Below, one piece after another: positions 10,258 through 21,037 of a stretch of 64,000 nucleotides of DNA. The notes below the pieces were generated by a model. It did no database searches, was not told where the DNA came from, and saw only the letters and a list, made by a program, of their open reading frames with translations. Within the stretch, counting starts at the first letter, position 1. Every line of letters starts with the position of its first letter. This DNA comes from Streptacidiphilus sp. 4-A2 (GTDB lineage: Bacteria; Actinomycetota; Actinomycetes; Streptomycetales; Streptomycetaceae): assembly GCA_014284505.1 (NCBI GenBank), contig JAAFYY010000001.1, positions 5,629,845-5,693,844 on the forward strand. The letters are read 5' to 3'. The position numbers and the translations under genes are program-made.

Positions 10258-11478
10258 GAAGAGCGCGAACACCGGTGGCCGCTGGGAGAGCAGGTCGAGA
10301 CGGCCGCCGTCGGCCTCGGCGAGGTCGCGGGCGACGGCCAGGCCGATGCCGGTGGAGTTGTGGCCACTGACGGCGCGCTCGAACACCCGGGCGCCGAGTT
10401 CGCTGGGGACGCCCACGCCCTCGTCCTGCACCTCCAGCACCGCCTTGCTGCCGCGGATCCGGGTGCGGATGGTGACCGAGCCGTCGCCGTGCATCAGCGA
10501 GTTCTCGATCAGCGCGGCCAGCACCTGGGCAACCGCGCCCGGGGTGCCGATGGCCTGGATGCCCGGAGGGCCCTCCAGGTAGAGCGTGCGCCCGTAACGG
10601 CGCAGGGCCGGGCGCCACTCCTCGACCTGCTGCTTGATCACCTCGTCCAGGTCGAAGGGCACCGCCGAGGCGTTGCGCTGGTCGCGGCTGTTGGTCAGCA
10701 GCCGCTGGACCACGTCGGTCAGGCGTTCGACCTGGACCAGGGCGATCGCGGCTTCCTCCTTGACCGTGTCCAGGTCGTCGGTCTCGGCGATCTCCTCCAG
10801 CCGCATGGACAGCGCGGTCAGCGGGGTCCGCAGCTGGTGCGAGGCGTCCGCGGCGAGCCTGCGCTCGGCGGTGAGCATCCGGGCGATCCGGTCGGCGCTG
10901 CCGTCCAGCACCTCGGCGACCCGGTCGAGCTCGACGATGCCGTAGCGCCGCTGCGGGGCCTGGGGTCGCCGGAGCCCAGGCGCTCGGCGGTCGCGGCGAG
11001 CTCCACCAGTGGCTGGGCGAGCCGCCGGGCCTGCCAGACGGCGAGCAGCGCGGCCGCGAGCACGGTCAGCAGGGTGACCCCGATCAGCAGCAGCAGCATC
11101 GCCCGGATCTCCCGGTCGAGCGGCTGCCGGGACTGCTCGACCAGGACCGTCTCGCCGTGCGCACCGGCGAGCCGGGCGGTGAGCGGGTCGCCGCCGGTGG
11201 CGGGCTGCCCAGGACGATCGGCGGCTGCCCGGGGACGGTCACCACGGCGTAGCGCGGGTGCTCTGGTCGGTCAGCCCGGCCAGCGACTGCGCGTCCACCG
11301 GCTCGCCCGCGACCACGCGGTTCTCCACCACCCCGATCAGGTGCTGGGCCTGCGCGGTGACCAGGCCCTGGGCATTGCCTTCGATGCTGCGCTTCTCGAC
11401 CAGGCCGAGCGGCACGCAGAACAGCGCGACCACCACCAGCACGACGGACAGTGTGGAGTTGATCAGCCTGCGTTTCAC
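10234..11478 (-). CDS. Sensor histidine kinase of a two-component system
   Basis: Membrane-bound HisKA kinase. The GTG start at 11478 gives KRRLINSTLSVVLVVVALF, an N-terminal transmembrane helix. A short sensor region, a second helix (LLLLIGVTLLTVLAAALLAVW) and a HAMP-like linker follow, then the phosphorylated histidine in ADASHQLRTPLTALSMRL, the N box (AALIENSLMHG), G1 (EVQDEGVGVP) and G2 (TGIGLAVARDL). Frame breaks near 11262, 11210 and 10965. It begins 10 bases after the response-regulator stop, so the two are one operon. The signal is unknown; the sensor part is short and extracytoplasmic. Confidence 0.9.
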
Positions 11479-11488
11479 CGGTCTGTGC

Positions 11489-12159
11489 TCAGCTCTTCTC
11501 GAAACGGAAGCCCACGCCGCGAACGGTGGTGATGTAGCGGGGGCTGGCGGCGTCGTCGCCGAGCTTCTTGCGCAGCCAGGAGATGTGCATGTCCAGGGTC
11601 TTGGTCGAGGTCCACCAGGTGGTGTCCCAGACCTGGCGCATGATCTGCTCCCGGGTGACCACCCGGCCGGCGTCCCGGACCAGCACCCGCAGCAGCTCGA
11701 ACTCCTTGGCGGAGAGCTGGAGCTCCTCGTCGCCGATCCAGGCGCGGTGCGACTCGATGTCGATCTTGACCCCGTGCGCGCCGGTGGTCAGGTCGACGCT
11801 GCCGCCGCAGCAGCGCCCGGACCCGGGCCAGCAGCTCGGCCAGCCGGAACGGCTTGGTGACATAGTCGTCCGCCCCGGCGTCCAGGCCGACCACCGTGTC
11901 CACCTCGTCGGCGCGGGCGGTCAGCACCAGCACCGGGAAGCCGTGGCCCTCGGCCCGCAGCCGGCGGCAGACCTCCAGGCCGTCCATTCCTGGCAGGCCG
12001 AGGTCCAGCACCAGCAGGTCGATGTTGCCGCCCTCCAGGCCGGCTTCCAGCGCGGACGGGCCGTCCTCGCGCACCACGACCTCGTAGCCCCCCGGCGCAG
12101 CGCACGGGCCAGGGGCTCCGAGTGGCGATGTCGTCCTCGGCGAGCAGTACTCGGGTCAT
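11489..12159 (-). CDS. OmpR/PhoB-type response regulator
   Basis: DNA-binding partner of the kinase downstream. The receiver domain starts TRVLLAEDD (acidic pocket), has the phospho-acceptor aspartate in LLVLDLGLPGMDG, the threonine in VLVLTARADE and the lysine in DDYVTKPF. The C-terminal winged helix reads LQLSAKEFELLRVLVRDAGRVVTREQI, then LDMHISWLRKKLGDD and YITTVRGVGFRFE. Breaks lie near 12125-12090 and 11805. The start is ATG 12159, with a -10-like TACGAT 6 bases upstream, pointing to a leaderless message. Confidence 0.92.
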
Positions 12160-12165
12160 GCGCTG

Positions 12166-12171
12166 ATCGTA
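12166..12171 (-). promoter_or_regulatory. -10 hexamer TACGAT of the response regulator gene
   Basis: TACGAT ends 6 bases before the ATG, which places the transcription start at or very near the start codon. Confidence 0.5.
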
Positions 12172-12282
12172 GTGCGCCAGCACTCCGGCCTCCGGATACC
12201 GTCGGACCCGCCACTCCCCGGACCTCGCAGGTCACCCTGTGTCACCGGTTCGGGCGGGCCCGCTCAGGATCTGCTTACAGCC

Positions 12283-12330
12283 GCGTCGGAGCCAGCGTCG
12301 GAGCCGGTGTCGGAGCTCGTGTCAGAGCTC
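12283..12330. repeat. Four 12-base repeats across the end of hutI
   Basis: Units gcgtcggagcca, gcgtcggagccg, gtgtcggagctc and gtgtcagagctc run head to tail; the hutI stop lies in the fourth. Confidence 0.9.
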
Positions 12331-13484
12331 GCGTACGCCGGCCCGCCAGACCGCCTCGACCAGCGGCACGCCCGGGCGGTAGGCGAGGTGCACGTGCGAG
12401 GGCGCGTCCAGCAGCACCAGGTCGGCGCGTGCGCCCACCGTGAGGCTGCCCACGTCCGTCCGCCGCAGCGCCGCCGCCCCGCCCGCCGTGGCGGCCCACA
12501 GCGCCTCGTCCGGGGTCATCCCCATCTCCCGCACCGCGACCGCGAGGCAGAACGGCATGGAGCTGGTGAAGCTGGAGCCGGGATTGCAGTCGGTGGACAG
12601 CGCGACGGTCGCCCCCGCGTCGAGCAGTCGGCGCGCGTCGGGGTAGACGGCGCGGGTGGAGAACTCCGCGCCCGGGAGCAGCGTGGCCACGGTGTCCGAG
12701 GAGGCCAGGGCGGCCACGTCGGCGTCGCTGAGGTGGGTGCAGTGGTCGGCGGAGGCCGCGCCGAGCTCGACCGCGAGCTGCACGCCCGGGCCCTCGGTGA
12801 GCTGGTTGGCGTGCACCCGGGGGGTGAGCCCGCGGGCCATCCCGGCGGTGAGCACCGCCCTGGCCTGGTCGCCGTCGAAGGCGCCGCGCTCGCAGAAGAC
12901 GTCCACCCAGCGCGCGTGGGGGCGCAGGCGTCCAGCATCGCGCCGGTGACCAGGTCGACATAGCCGGCCGGGTCGTCGGCGTACTCCGGGGCGACCACAT
13001 GCGCGCCCAGGTAGGTGACCTCGGAGGTGTGCTTGCCGGCGATCCGCAGGGCCCGCGCCTCGTCCTCGACGGTGAGCCCGTAGCCGGACTTGCACTCCAG
13101 CACGGTGGTGCCCTGGCGCAGCGCCTCGCGGACATAGCGGGCGACGTTGGCGTCCAGCTCGTCGTCGGTGGCGGCGGGTGGCGGCGACGGTGGTGCGGAT
13201 GCCCCGGCCGAGTACGACTGCCCGGACATCCGGGCGTTGAACTCGGCGGTGCGGTCCCCGGCGAAGACCAGGTGCGCGTGGGAGTCCACAAAGCCGGGGA
13301 CGACGGCGCGCCCGGCCGCGTCCACCGCCCGGTCGGCGGCGGGCGCGGCGGCGGCCGGGCCGACCCAGGCGACCCGGCCGTCGTCCAGGACCACGGCCGC
13401 GTCGGTGAGCAGGCCCAGCGGGCCGGCGCCGAGGCCGGGGTCGTTGGTGACCAGGCTGCCGATGCCGGTGATCACGGTGCTCAT
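12322..13484 (-). CDS. hutI: Imidazolonepropionase
   Basis: Third step of histidine breakdown: hydrolysis of imidazolone-5-propionate to N-formimino-glutamate. An amidohydrolase of about 388 residues. GFVDSHAHLVFAGDR carries the HxH metal site; LECKSGYGL, EVTYLGAHVVAPEY, TPRVHANQL, DHCTHLSD and VALSTDCNPGS (metal aspartate) follow in family order. A break lies near 12925, and a local stretch at 13165-13205 is out of frame for about 11 residues (1-base then 2-base loss), so the normal sequence between SAG and ATDDEL is lost. Last gene of the hutU-M20-hutF-hutI unit, 107 bases after hutF. Confidence 0.92.
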
Positions 13485-13522
13485 CAGTCGCTCCAGCTCA
13501 TGGGGACGGCGCACAGGGACAG

Positions 13523-13591
13523 GTGCGGGACGGGACAGTGCGGGACGGGACAGTGCGGGACAGGACGGGTGCGGGACGGGTGCGGGACGGG
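13523..13591. repeat. Tandem gtgcgggacggg(aca) repeat between hutF and hutI
   Basis: Five imperfect 12-15 base units fill the spacer directly after the hutF stop. Confidence 0.9.
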
Positions 13592-14935
13592 TCAGCGCAG
13601 TGGGGCGATGGCGGCGGCCAGGGCCGCGCCGACGTCCGGGACCGCCGTGTGGACGCCGTCGCGGACCACGGTCCGGCCACCGACCACGACGTCGCGGACA
13701 TCCGCCGAGCCGGCCGCGAACACCGCGGTCTCGGCACCGAGCCGGTGCCCCGGTCCGGCGGTGCGGGGGGTGTCCAGGGCGATGGTGCAGAAGTCCGCGA
13801 GCGCCCCGGGGGCGAGCCGGCCCGCCTCGGACCAGCCGAGGGAGGCGTGGCCGTCCTCGGTGGCGGCGCGGAGCAGCGCCGCCGCGGTCCAGTGGCCGCG
13901 CTGCTGGGTGGCCAGGCGTTCGTTCAGTTCGAGCGCCCGGGCCTCCTCGAAGGGGTCGATCACCGCGTGGCTGTCGCTGCCGAGGGTGATCGCGCAGCCG
14001 TCATCGGCCAGCCGCCGGGCCGGGCCGATGCCGTCGGCGAGGTCCCGCTCGGTGGTCGGGCACATGCAGACGACCGTGGACGAGTCGGCGAGCAGCCGGA
14101 TGTCCGCGTCGGTCAGGTGGGTGGCGTGGACCACCGAGGTGCGCGGGCCCAGCACCTGGTGCGTGGCCAGCAGCTGGGTGGGCGTCAGGCCGTGCGCGGC
14201 GAGGCAGGCCTCGTTCTCGGCGACCTGCTCGGAGAGGTGGACGTGCAGTGGCGCGCCGCGCTCGGTCGCCCATCCGGCGACGGTGGCCAGCTGGTCGGCC
14301 GGTACCGCGCGGACCGAGTGGATCGCCGCCCCCACGCGGGCGTGCGCGCTGGGCTTGAGCGCGTCGACGCGCTCCGCCCAGCGATCCGCGTCACCGTCGC
14401 TGAAGCGCTGCTGGTGCCGGTTGGGCGCCTCTCCGAAGCCGGAGGACAGGTAGCAGGTGTCCAGCAGGGTGATCCGCAGCCCGGCCCGCCCGGCGGCCTC
14501 GATCAGCACCTCGCCCATGGCGTTGGGGTCGGTGTAGCGGGAGCCGCCGGGGGCGTGGTGCAGATAGTGGAACTCGCCGACGGTGGTGATCCCGGCCAGC
14601 GCCATCTCCGCGTAGACCGCGGTGGCCAGCGCGAGGTAGCTGTCCGGGTCCAGCGCGTCGGCGGCCCGGTACATGGTGTCGCGCCAGGTCCAGAAGGTGC
14701 CGCTGCCGACCTGGACGCTGCCGCGCAGCGCCCGGTGGAAGGCGTGCGAGTGGGCGTTGGCCATGCCCGGCAGGGCCAGGCCGGTCAGCCGCACCGCCCC
14801 GGCCGGGGCCGGGCCGCTGTCCGGGGTGACCGCGGTGATCCGGCCGCCGGCGACGGTGATCAGCACGTCCTGTTCCACCACCGGGTCGATCCAGGCGTAC
14901 GGCGCCCAGAACATCCCGTCCGCGGCTAGCTGCAT
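13592..14935 (-). CDS. hutF: Formimidoylglutamate deiminase
   Basis: Deiminates N-formimino-glutamate to N-formylglutamate plus ammonia. The frame is unbroken (447 residues). The amidohydrolase signature is LPGMANAHSHAFHRAL, followed by GEFHYLHH, PLHVHLSEQ (metal histidine), VVHATHLTD and ITLGSDSHAVID (metal aspartate). It overlaps the M20 gene upstream by 10 bases, so translation is coupled. HutF implies the two-step route via N-formylglutamate rather than the direct HutG formiminoglutamase route; the window holds no recognisable HutG-family deformylase. Confidence 0.95.
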   Translation of the reverse strand: MQLAADGMFWAPYAWIDPVVEQDVLITVAGGRITAVTPDSGPAPAGAVRLTGLALPGMANAHSHAFHRALRGSVQVGSGTFWTWRDTMYRAADALDPDSYLALATAVYAEMALAGITTVGEFHYLHHAPGGSRYTDPNAMGEVLIEAAGRAGLRITLLDTCYLSSGFGEAPNRHQQRFSDGDADRWAERVDALKPSAHARVGAAIHSVRAVPADQLATVAGWATERGAPLHVHLSEQVAENEACLAAHGLTPTQLLATHQVLGPRTSVVHATHLTDADIRLLADSSTVVCMCPTTERDLADGIGPARRLADDGCAITLGSDSHAVIDPFEEARALELNERLATQQRGHWTAAALLRAATEDGHASLGWSEAGRLAPGALADFCTIALDTPRTAGPGHRLGAETAVFAAGSADVRDVVVGGRTVVRDGVHTAVPDVGAALAAAIAPLR

Positions 14936-16172
14936 GTGAGGTCCTCCAGGACGTCGGCCAGAGCGGCGGCACCGGCCAGGCAGTCGGTCTCGTCGGCGCT
15001 CTCGCTCGGGGAGTGCGAGACGCCGGTGGGGTTGCGCACGAACAGCATCGCGGTGGGCACCACTGCGGACAGGATGCCCGCGTCATGGCCCGCACCGGTC
15101 GGCAGGACCGGGGTGTCCGGGCCGAGCCGGGCGGCGAGCCGGTCCCGCAGCGGCGCGTCGAAGTCGACCACCGGCGTGTACGACTCGCGTACCACCTCGG
15201 CGCGCACGCCGTCGCGTTCGGCCCGCTCCTGCGCGGCCTGGGCGATCTCCTCGACCAGGGCGGTGAGCGTGGCCTCGTCGGCGGCCCGCGAGTCCAGCCA
15301 GCCGCGCACCAGCGAGGCGATGGCGTTGGTGCCGTTGGGCTCGACCGAGACCTTGCCGAAGGTGGCCAGGGCACCGTGCAGCCGGGCCTTCTTGCGGGCC
15401 GCGAGCACGGTGTTGGCGTAGCTCAGCATGGGGTCGCGCGGTCCTCCAGGCGGGTGGTACCGCGTGGTTGGCCTCGCCGTGGAAGTCGAACCGCCAGCGG
15501 CCGTGCGGCCAGATGGCCGAGGCCACGCCCACCGGGCGCGGGCCGTCGGCCAGGAACCGGCCCTGCTCGACGTGGAGTTCGACATAGGCGGCGATCCGGG
15601 AGAACCGGTCGGTGTCCGCGCCGATACCGGCCGGATCCTGCCCGGCCGCCTCCATCGCGTCGGGCAGCAGCACGCCGTCGGCGTCCCGCAGCGCGAACGC
15701 CTGTTCCTGCGTCAGCACCCCTGCGCTGAGCCGGGATCCGACGCAGGCAACGCCGAAGCGGGCGCCCTCCTCGTCCACGAAGTTGGTGAGTACCAACGGG
15801 CGTACTGGAGTTGCCCCGCGCTCCAGCAGCGCATCCAGCGCGGTGAAGGCGGAGACCACACCCAGGGGGCCGTCGTAGGCCCCGCCGTCGGGCACCGAGT
15901 CCAGGTGCGAGCCGGTGACGATCGCGCCCTCGCCGCGCGGATCGCCGTACCAGGCCCACTGGTTGCCGTTGCGGTCGACCTCGTAGACCAGGCCGCGGGC
16001 GGCGGCCTGCTCGGCGAACCACGCCCGGCACTCGGCGTCGGCCGCCGTCCAGGCGTGCCGCCGGTAGCCGCCGGAGGCGTTGTACCGGCCGACCGGGAGC
16101 AGCTCGGCCCACATCCGGCGGTAGCCGTCAGCGGCCGCGCCGAGCTGCTCCTCCCACTGCGTCACAGCCTGA

Positions 16173-16180
<8 letters not shown>
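14926..16180 (-). CDS. M20-family amidohydrolase (allantoate amidohydrolase-like), possible N-formylglutamate deformylase
   Basis: Metal-dependent M20/ArgE-type amidase, about 415 residues. Metal ligands appear in IVTGSHLDSVPDGGAYDGPLG (HxD and aspartate), FVDEEGARFG (double glutamate), AYVELHVEQG (histidine) and TGAGHDAGILS near the end; the dimerisation domain starts around FDFHGEANHA. This is the allantoate amidohydrolase / N-carbamoyl-amino-acid hydrolase subgroup. The GTG at 16180 overlaps the hutU stop by 8 bases, and the stop overlaps hutF by 10, so it is translated inside the hut operon. Breaks lie at 15425-15465. Its position argues for action on a hut intermediate rather than allantoate; that is inference. 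Confidence 0.85.
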
Positions 16181-17854
<1,674 letters not shown>

Positions 17855-17872
17855 GACTCTCCCGACCTCCTC

Positions 17873-17886
17873 ATGGATACATCCAT
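17873..17886. promoter_or_regulatory. Candidate hut operator
   Basis: ATGGATACATCCAT is a perfect inverted repeat (6-base arms, 2-base spacer) 18 bases ahead of the hutU start, in the untranslated leader or promoter. Confidence 0.4.
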
Positions 17887-18083
17887 TCAGTTCTGCTCTC
17901 TCTGAAGATACTCAATCATCCTGGGCACCGCCAGAGCCAGTCGGCGGCTTATGTCGGGATTCATACAGTTATGGACCATATGCTGTTTGCGGCGACCTCG
18001 CCCCGGCGGCCCGGTCCACGCCCGCCGGGGACCGCCACGGCCCTTGGGCGGCCTGCCCGGCGACCGCTTGCGCGCACGCCGAA

Positions 18084-18107
18084 GAGGCGGTCGGAACCGA
18101 CCGCCTC
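18084..18107. terminator. Bidirectional-looking hairpin after the membrane protein gene
   Basis: Perfect 11-bp arms around an AA centre, 28 bases beyond the stop at 18135. The rest of 17887-18134 shows no convincing gene; it must hold the hutU promoter. Confidence 0.75.
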
Positions 18108-18134
18108 GTCTGCGTTCTGTGCCGGGCGGGGCGG

Positions 18135-18698
18135 CTAGCGCCGGGCCGCCCGGCGGACCACCGGCCCGACATTGCCCGCCGCCGGGCCGGTGAAGGCGAA
18201 GTCGCTGATCCGGCCGCGGCGGCCGAGCAGCCGGCCGTCCTCGGTCCGGGCCCACAGCAGCGTCTCGTGGGCGCGCTCCCAGCGGGCCAGCAGCCCGGCC
18301 GCCGACTGCACCCCCACGCCGTAGCCGAGCACCAGCAGCCCCGCCGCCGGACCGGCCACCAGGCCGAGCGCGCAGGTGGCGGCCATCCCGCCGAGCAGCC
18401 ACCAGGCATTCATCCGGGCCATCCGCAGCCTGGTCTCGTGCGGCGGCTCCAGGGTGACCGCGAACGCCGCCTTGGTGGCCTCCCGTGCCCGGCGCGCGTA
18501 CCAGCGGCGCCGCAGCAGCAGCCCGAGCAGGGCAGCCAGGACGAACAACCCGGCGCCGATCAGCGCGCCGCGCCCGCGCCCGGTCACGGCGGGCTCCAGC
18601 AGCCCCGCCAGCGCACCCACCAGGCCGGCCCACATCAGCGTCCGGGCGATCGCGCCCCGGATCACCACCACCCGGGCCCGCGCATACGTACCACGCAT
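18135..18698 (-). CDS. Hypothetical membrane protein
   Basis: 187 residues, frame unbroken. ATG at 18698 follows an excellent gggagg ribosome site. There are four hydrophobic stretches in two pairs: about residues 14-32 and 38-55 (GALIGAGLFVLAALLGLLL), then 85-100 and 103-120 (PAAGLLVLGYGVGV). The cytoplasmic loops are rich in arginine, and a soluble tail ends RGRISDFAFTGPAAG. I do not recognise a family with known function. It stands alone upstream of hutU on the same strand, separated by a hairpin. Confidence 0.75.
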   Translation of the reverse strand: MRGTYARARVVVIRGAIARTLMWAGLVGALAGLLEPAVTGRGRGALIGAGLFVLAALLGLLLRRRWYARRAREATKAAFAVTLEPPHETRLRMARMNAWWLLGGMAATCALGLVAGPAAGLLVLGYGVGVQSAAGLLARWERAHETLLWARTEDGRLLGRRGRISDFAFTGPAAGNVGPVVRRAARR

Positions 18699-18911
18699 CC
18701 CTAACCTCCCGACCCTTGGAAGCTCCCAATCTCCTCTTGACTCTGGCGGGACCCTAGTCCCGATCTGTGAGAAGTGGGTGAAACACGGCGACACTCCGCG
18801 ACAAAGCCCAGGAGCGCGCGGCGGGGCGCGCGCCCCGCGATTCGGGTGAAGCCGCGAGCGATCAGGCATCGGCTCCTCGGAGCGGGAGTTCTCCCAGAAG
18901 GCGGCCCTCGG

Positions 18912-18982
18912 GCATCCCGTCGTCGCCGCAGCATCCCGTCACAGCAGTATCCCGTCGCAGCAGTATTCAGTCGCAGCAGATC
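18912..18982. repeat. 16-base direct repeats in the leader of the SH3 protein gene
   Basis: About four copies of gtatcccgtcgcagca (variants included) end at the ribosome site of the gene at 19000. The region 18699-18911 carries no recognisable gene. Confidence 0.85.
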
Positions 18983-18999
18983 CCAGGAGAGTGGAAGCG

Positions 19000-19346
19000 A
19001 TGCCAGACTTCCGACCGCGCCCCGGCGCCGTCCCCGCACTCGCCACGGCGCTGTCCGCCACGACGCTGGCGGCCGTGGCAGTGGCGGCCGCAGCCGCGCC
19101 CGCTGTCGCGGCGCCGTCGCGGGGGCACCAGGCGCACCGCTTCGCCCACTCGGCGGCCGCGCCCGCACTGCCGCTGCACGCCCGGCCCAGTGCCGGCTCG
19201 GCGGTGGTCGGCCGGCTGGTCCGCGGGGACAGGTTCACCACCCGGCAGAGCGACGGCGGGTGGACCTTCGTCCATGACCGGACCACCCGGGCCGAGGGCT
19301 GGGCGCACTTCGCCCACCCGCACCACACCTCCCCGGCCACGACTGA
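19000..19346 (+). CDS. Secreted protein with bacterial SH3-like domain
   Basis: ATG at 19000 follows an aggagag ribosome site. A signal peptide occupies residues 1-40 (RPRPGAV, hydrophobic ALATALSATTLAAVAVAAAAA, then AVAAPS as likely cleavage). The mature part reads LPLHARPSAGSAVVGRLVRGD, then QSDGGWTFVHDRTTRAEGWAHFAH, typical of bacterial SH3 domains that bind the cell wall. As given, the frame runs on to 19650 through a 15-base repeat and into the opposing regulator gene. One missing base would end it at TGA 19344-19346, which is more plausible. Role: small wall-associated protein, partner unknown. Confidence 0.6.
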
Positions 19347-19353
19347 GCCCGGC

Positions 19354-19397
19354 ACGGCCCGAGCCCGTGCGGCCCGAGCCCGTGCGGCCCGAGCCCG
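19354..19397. repeat. Three 15-base repeats after the SH3 protein gene
   Basis: cggcccgagcccgtg repeats three times just beyond the likely stop. Confidence 0.85.
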
Positions 19398-19432
19398 GCG
19401 CAGCCCGCCCGGCCCCGGCGCGGCCGAACCGC

Positions 19433-20326
19433 TCAGCCGACGAACAGCCCCCGGGCCTGCGCCGCCAGCTCGAACGCCTCCAGCCGGGCCACCGAGTCGG
19501 GCAGTTCGTCGCACATCGCCTGGAGCAGCACCCGGCCCAGCATCATCGGGGCGCAGGCGGTGTCGAACACCAGGCTGGAGCCCACCGCCGCGGGCAGCAT
19601 CAGGTCGGTCAGCTCGGCGACCGGCGCGAACGCGCTGTCCGCGACGGTGATCACGGTCAGGCCCGCGCGCTTGGCCGCGCTCAGCATGTCCACCAGCTCG
19701 CGCGGATGCCGCGGCAGCGCGAAGCAGATCAGCGTGGTCGCACCCGCCTGGACCGCCTGCTCGATCCGGTCCAGCGCCATCGTCCCGCCCTCGTCCAGCA
19801 GCCGGACGTCGGGGTGCACCTTGGCGGCGAAGTAGGCGAAGCCATGGGCCTGGGCCGAGGCCGCCCGCAGGCCCAGCACCAGCAGCGGGCGGGAGGCCGC
19901 CAGCAGCCTGGCCGCGTGCAGCACCGGCTCCGGGTCGGCCAGCACCGCCGCGAGGTGCTGGAGGTTGGCGATCTCGGCCAGCACCGCCTGCTGCTGCTCG
20001 TTGCGGACCGCGTCCCGGGCGCTCTCCTGCCCGCTTCCGGGCTCGCCCTGCTCGGTCGGGCCGAGCTCACGGAGCCGGCGGCGCAGCGCCGGATAGCCGT
20101 CGAAGCCCAGCGCCACCGCGAACCGGGTCACCGAGGGCTGGCTGACCCCGGCCAGTTCGGCGACCTCCACGCTCGACAGGAAGGGCGCGTCGGCGGCGTG
20201 GCGGACCAGGCAGTGGGCGATGCGTCGCTGGGTCGGGGTCAGCCGGTGGCCGTCGAACAGGCTGAGCAGCCGGCCGGACGGTCCGGGGGTGACCCCCTCG
20301 GCCATGGCGGGCGGTGTCTCACTCAT
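19433..20326 (-). CDS. RpiR/MurR-family transcriptional regulator
   Basis: About 298 residues. The N-terminal helix-turn-helix reads LTPTQRRIAHCLVRHA, then VEVAELAGVSQPSVTRFAVALGFDGYPALRR, the usual RpiR pattern. The C-terminal SIS domain (LLVLGLRAASAQAHGFAYFAAKVHPDVRLLDEGG, then TTLICFALPRHPRELVDMLSAAKRAGLTVITVADS) senses phosphosugars or similar ligands. Starts are possible at ATG 20326, GTG 20335 and ATG 20359; the first two have weak AGG ribosome sites. A long palindrome (20394-20425) lies in the divergent promoter region. It sits between hutU and hutH, so a hut regulator role is possible but unproven. Confidence 0.88.
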   Translation of the reverse strand: MSETPPAMAEGVTPGPSGRLLSLFDGHRLTPTQRRIAHCLVRHAADAPFLSSVEVAELAGVSQPSVTRFAVALGFDGYPALRRRLRELGPTEQGEPGSGQESARDAVRNEQQQAVLAEIANLQHLAAVLADPEPVLHAARLLAASRPLLVLGLRAASAQAHGFAYFAAKVHPDVRLLDEGGTMALDRIEQAVQAGATTLICFALPRHPRELVDMLSAAKRAGLTVITVADSAFAPVAELTDLMLPAAVGSSLVFDTACAPMMLGRVLLQAMCDELPDSVARLEAFELAAQARGLFVG

Positions 20327-20393
20327 CTCGGACACCCTGCCTTCTTTCGGTTCTCGCATCGGGCCGGAGCGGCTCCAGGAGCGCTCGGTGGCT

Positions 20394-20425
20394 GCCGACT
20401 CTGCATGAGTCCATGCAGAGTCGGC
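20394..20425. promoter_or_regulatory. Palindromic candidate operator of the RpiR-type regulator
   Basis: Perfect 14-base arms (20394-20407 and 20412-20425, core TGCATG-agtc-CATGCA) stand between the divergent regulator and membrane protein genes. No gene ends here, so a terminator role is unlikely. Confidence 0.55.
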
Positions 20426-20535
20426 AAGTGGCGTCCATTCCTCGATCCGTTCCCGGATCCGTCACAACCCTGATCTATCCCTGAGTCGCCCCTGAGACAC
20501 CCCGGGAGCGCCCGGCCGGGCGGTCGGTGGCGCCC

Positions 20536-20541
20536 TAGGCT
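20536..20541 (+). promoter_or_regulatory. -10 hexamer TAGGCT
   Basis: Spaced exactly 7 bases from ATG 20549, with no ribosome site between: a leaderless message. Confidence 0.55.
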
Positions 20542-20548
20542 CGCTGCC

Positions 20549-20965
20549 ATGCCTTACCCGGACAGTGAGTTGAAGAAGGACCTGCACGCGGCCGTCAAGA
20601 CCGCCGAGGAGCTCGGCCCTGACTACGAGTCAGAGGTGATGGACGCTTTCCTCGGCCGCCTGGACTCCCGCCTGGACTCCCATATCGCGTTCCGGGTGCA
20701 GCGCGAGCTGGGCCGGCTGCCCGACGCCGACCCGGGCCCCAGGCGCGGGCGCCGGGGTGGCTTCGGCTCCCGCTTCCAGTACTTCTCGCTGGCGCTGGCG
20801 GTCCCGCTGAGCGCGATCGCCGGGGGCATGTGCGGGCTGCCCGGGCTGATCACGGCCTGGCTGGGGATCGCCGGCGTCAACGCGGTCCAGGGGTACGGGG
20901 AGGCCTCGGCCAGGCGCCGGGAGGAGCGCCTGACCGGCGGCCGCCGGGCCGAGGACTGGGTCTGA
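20549..20965 (+). CDS. Small membrane protein, function unknown
   Basis: 138 residues, unbroken. The acidic, helical N-terminal half (LKKDLHAAVKTAEELGPDYESEVMDAFLGRLDSRLD) is followed by a basic linker (GPRRGRRGGFGSR) and two adjoining membrane helices (FSLALAVPLSAIAGGMCGLPGLITAWLGIAGV), then a charged tail. The make-up resembles small Streptomyces proteins of unknown function with a cytoplasmic helical head. The start is at ATG 20549 with a leaderless-type -10. It converges on hutH across a strong hairpin. Confidence 0.75.
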   Translation: MPYPDSELKKDLHAAVKTAEELGPDYESEVMDAFLGRLDSRLDSHIAFRVQRELGRLPDADPGPRRGRRGGFGSRFQYFSLALAVPLSAIAGGMCGLPGLITAWLGIAGVNAVQGYGEASARRREERLTGGRRAEDWV

Positions 20966-20966
20966 A

Positions 20967-20999
20967 CCGCTGGTCCCGGCACAGGGCCGGGACCAGCGG
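20967..20999. terminator. Bidirectional terminator between the small membrane protein gene and hutH
   Basis: Perfect 14-bp stem, 5-base loop, directly after the stop at 20965 and 38 bases from the hutH stop. Partial gggaccagcagggcc repeats follow up to 21040. Confidence 0.85.
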
Positions 21000-21037
21000 G
21001 GCCGACGGGACCAGCAGGGCCGTCGAAACCAGCAGGG

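Noticed and set aside
13165..13205. Divergent peptide in hutI as a real difference
   Set aside because: A 1-base and a 2-base loss fully explain it and restore the family sequence.
17887..17974. Short minus-strand frame ending PRMIEYLQREQN upstream of hutU
   Set aside because: No ribosome site, mixed third-position composition; more likely promoter DNA.
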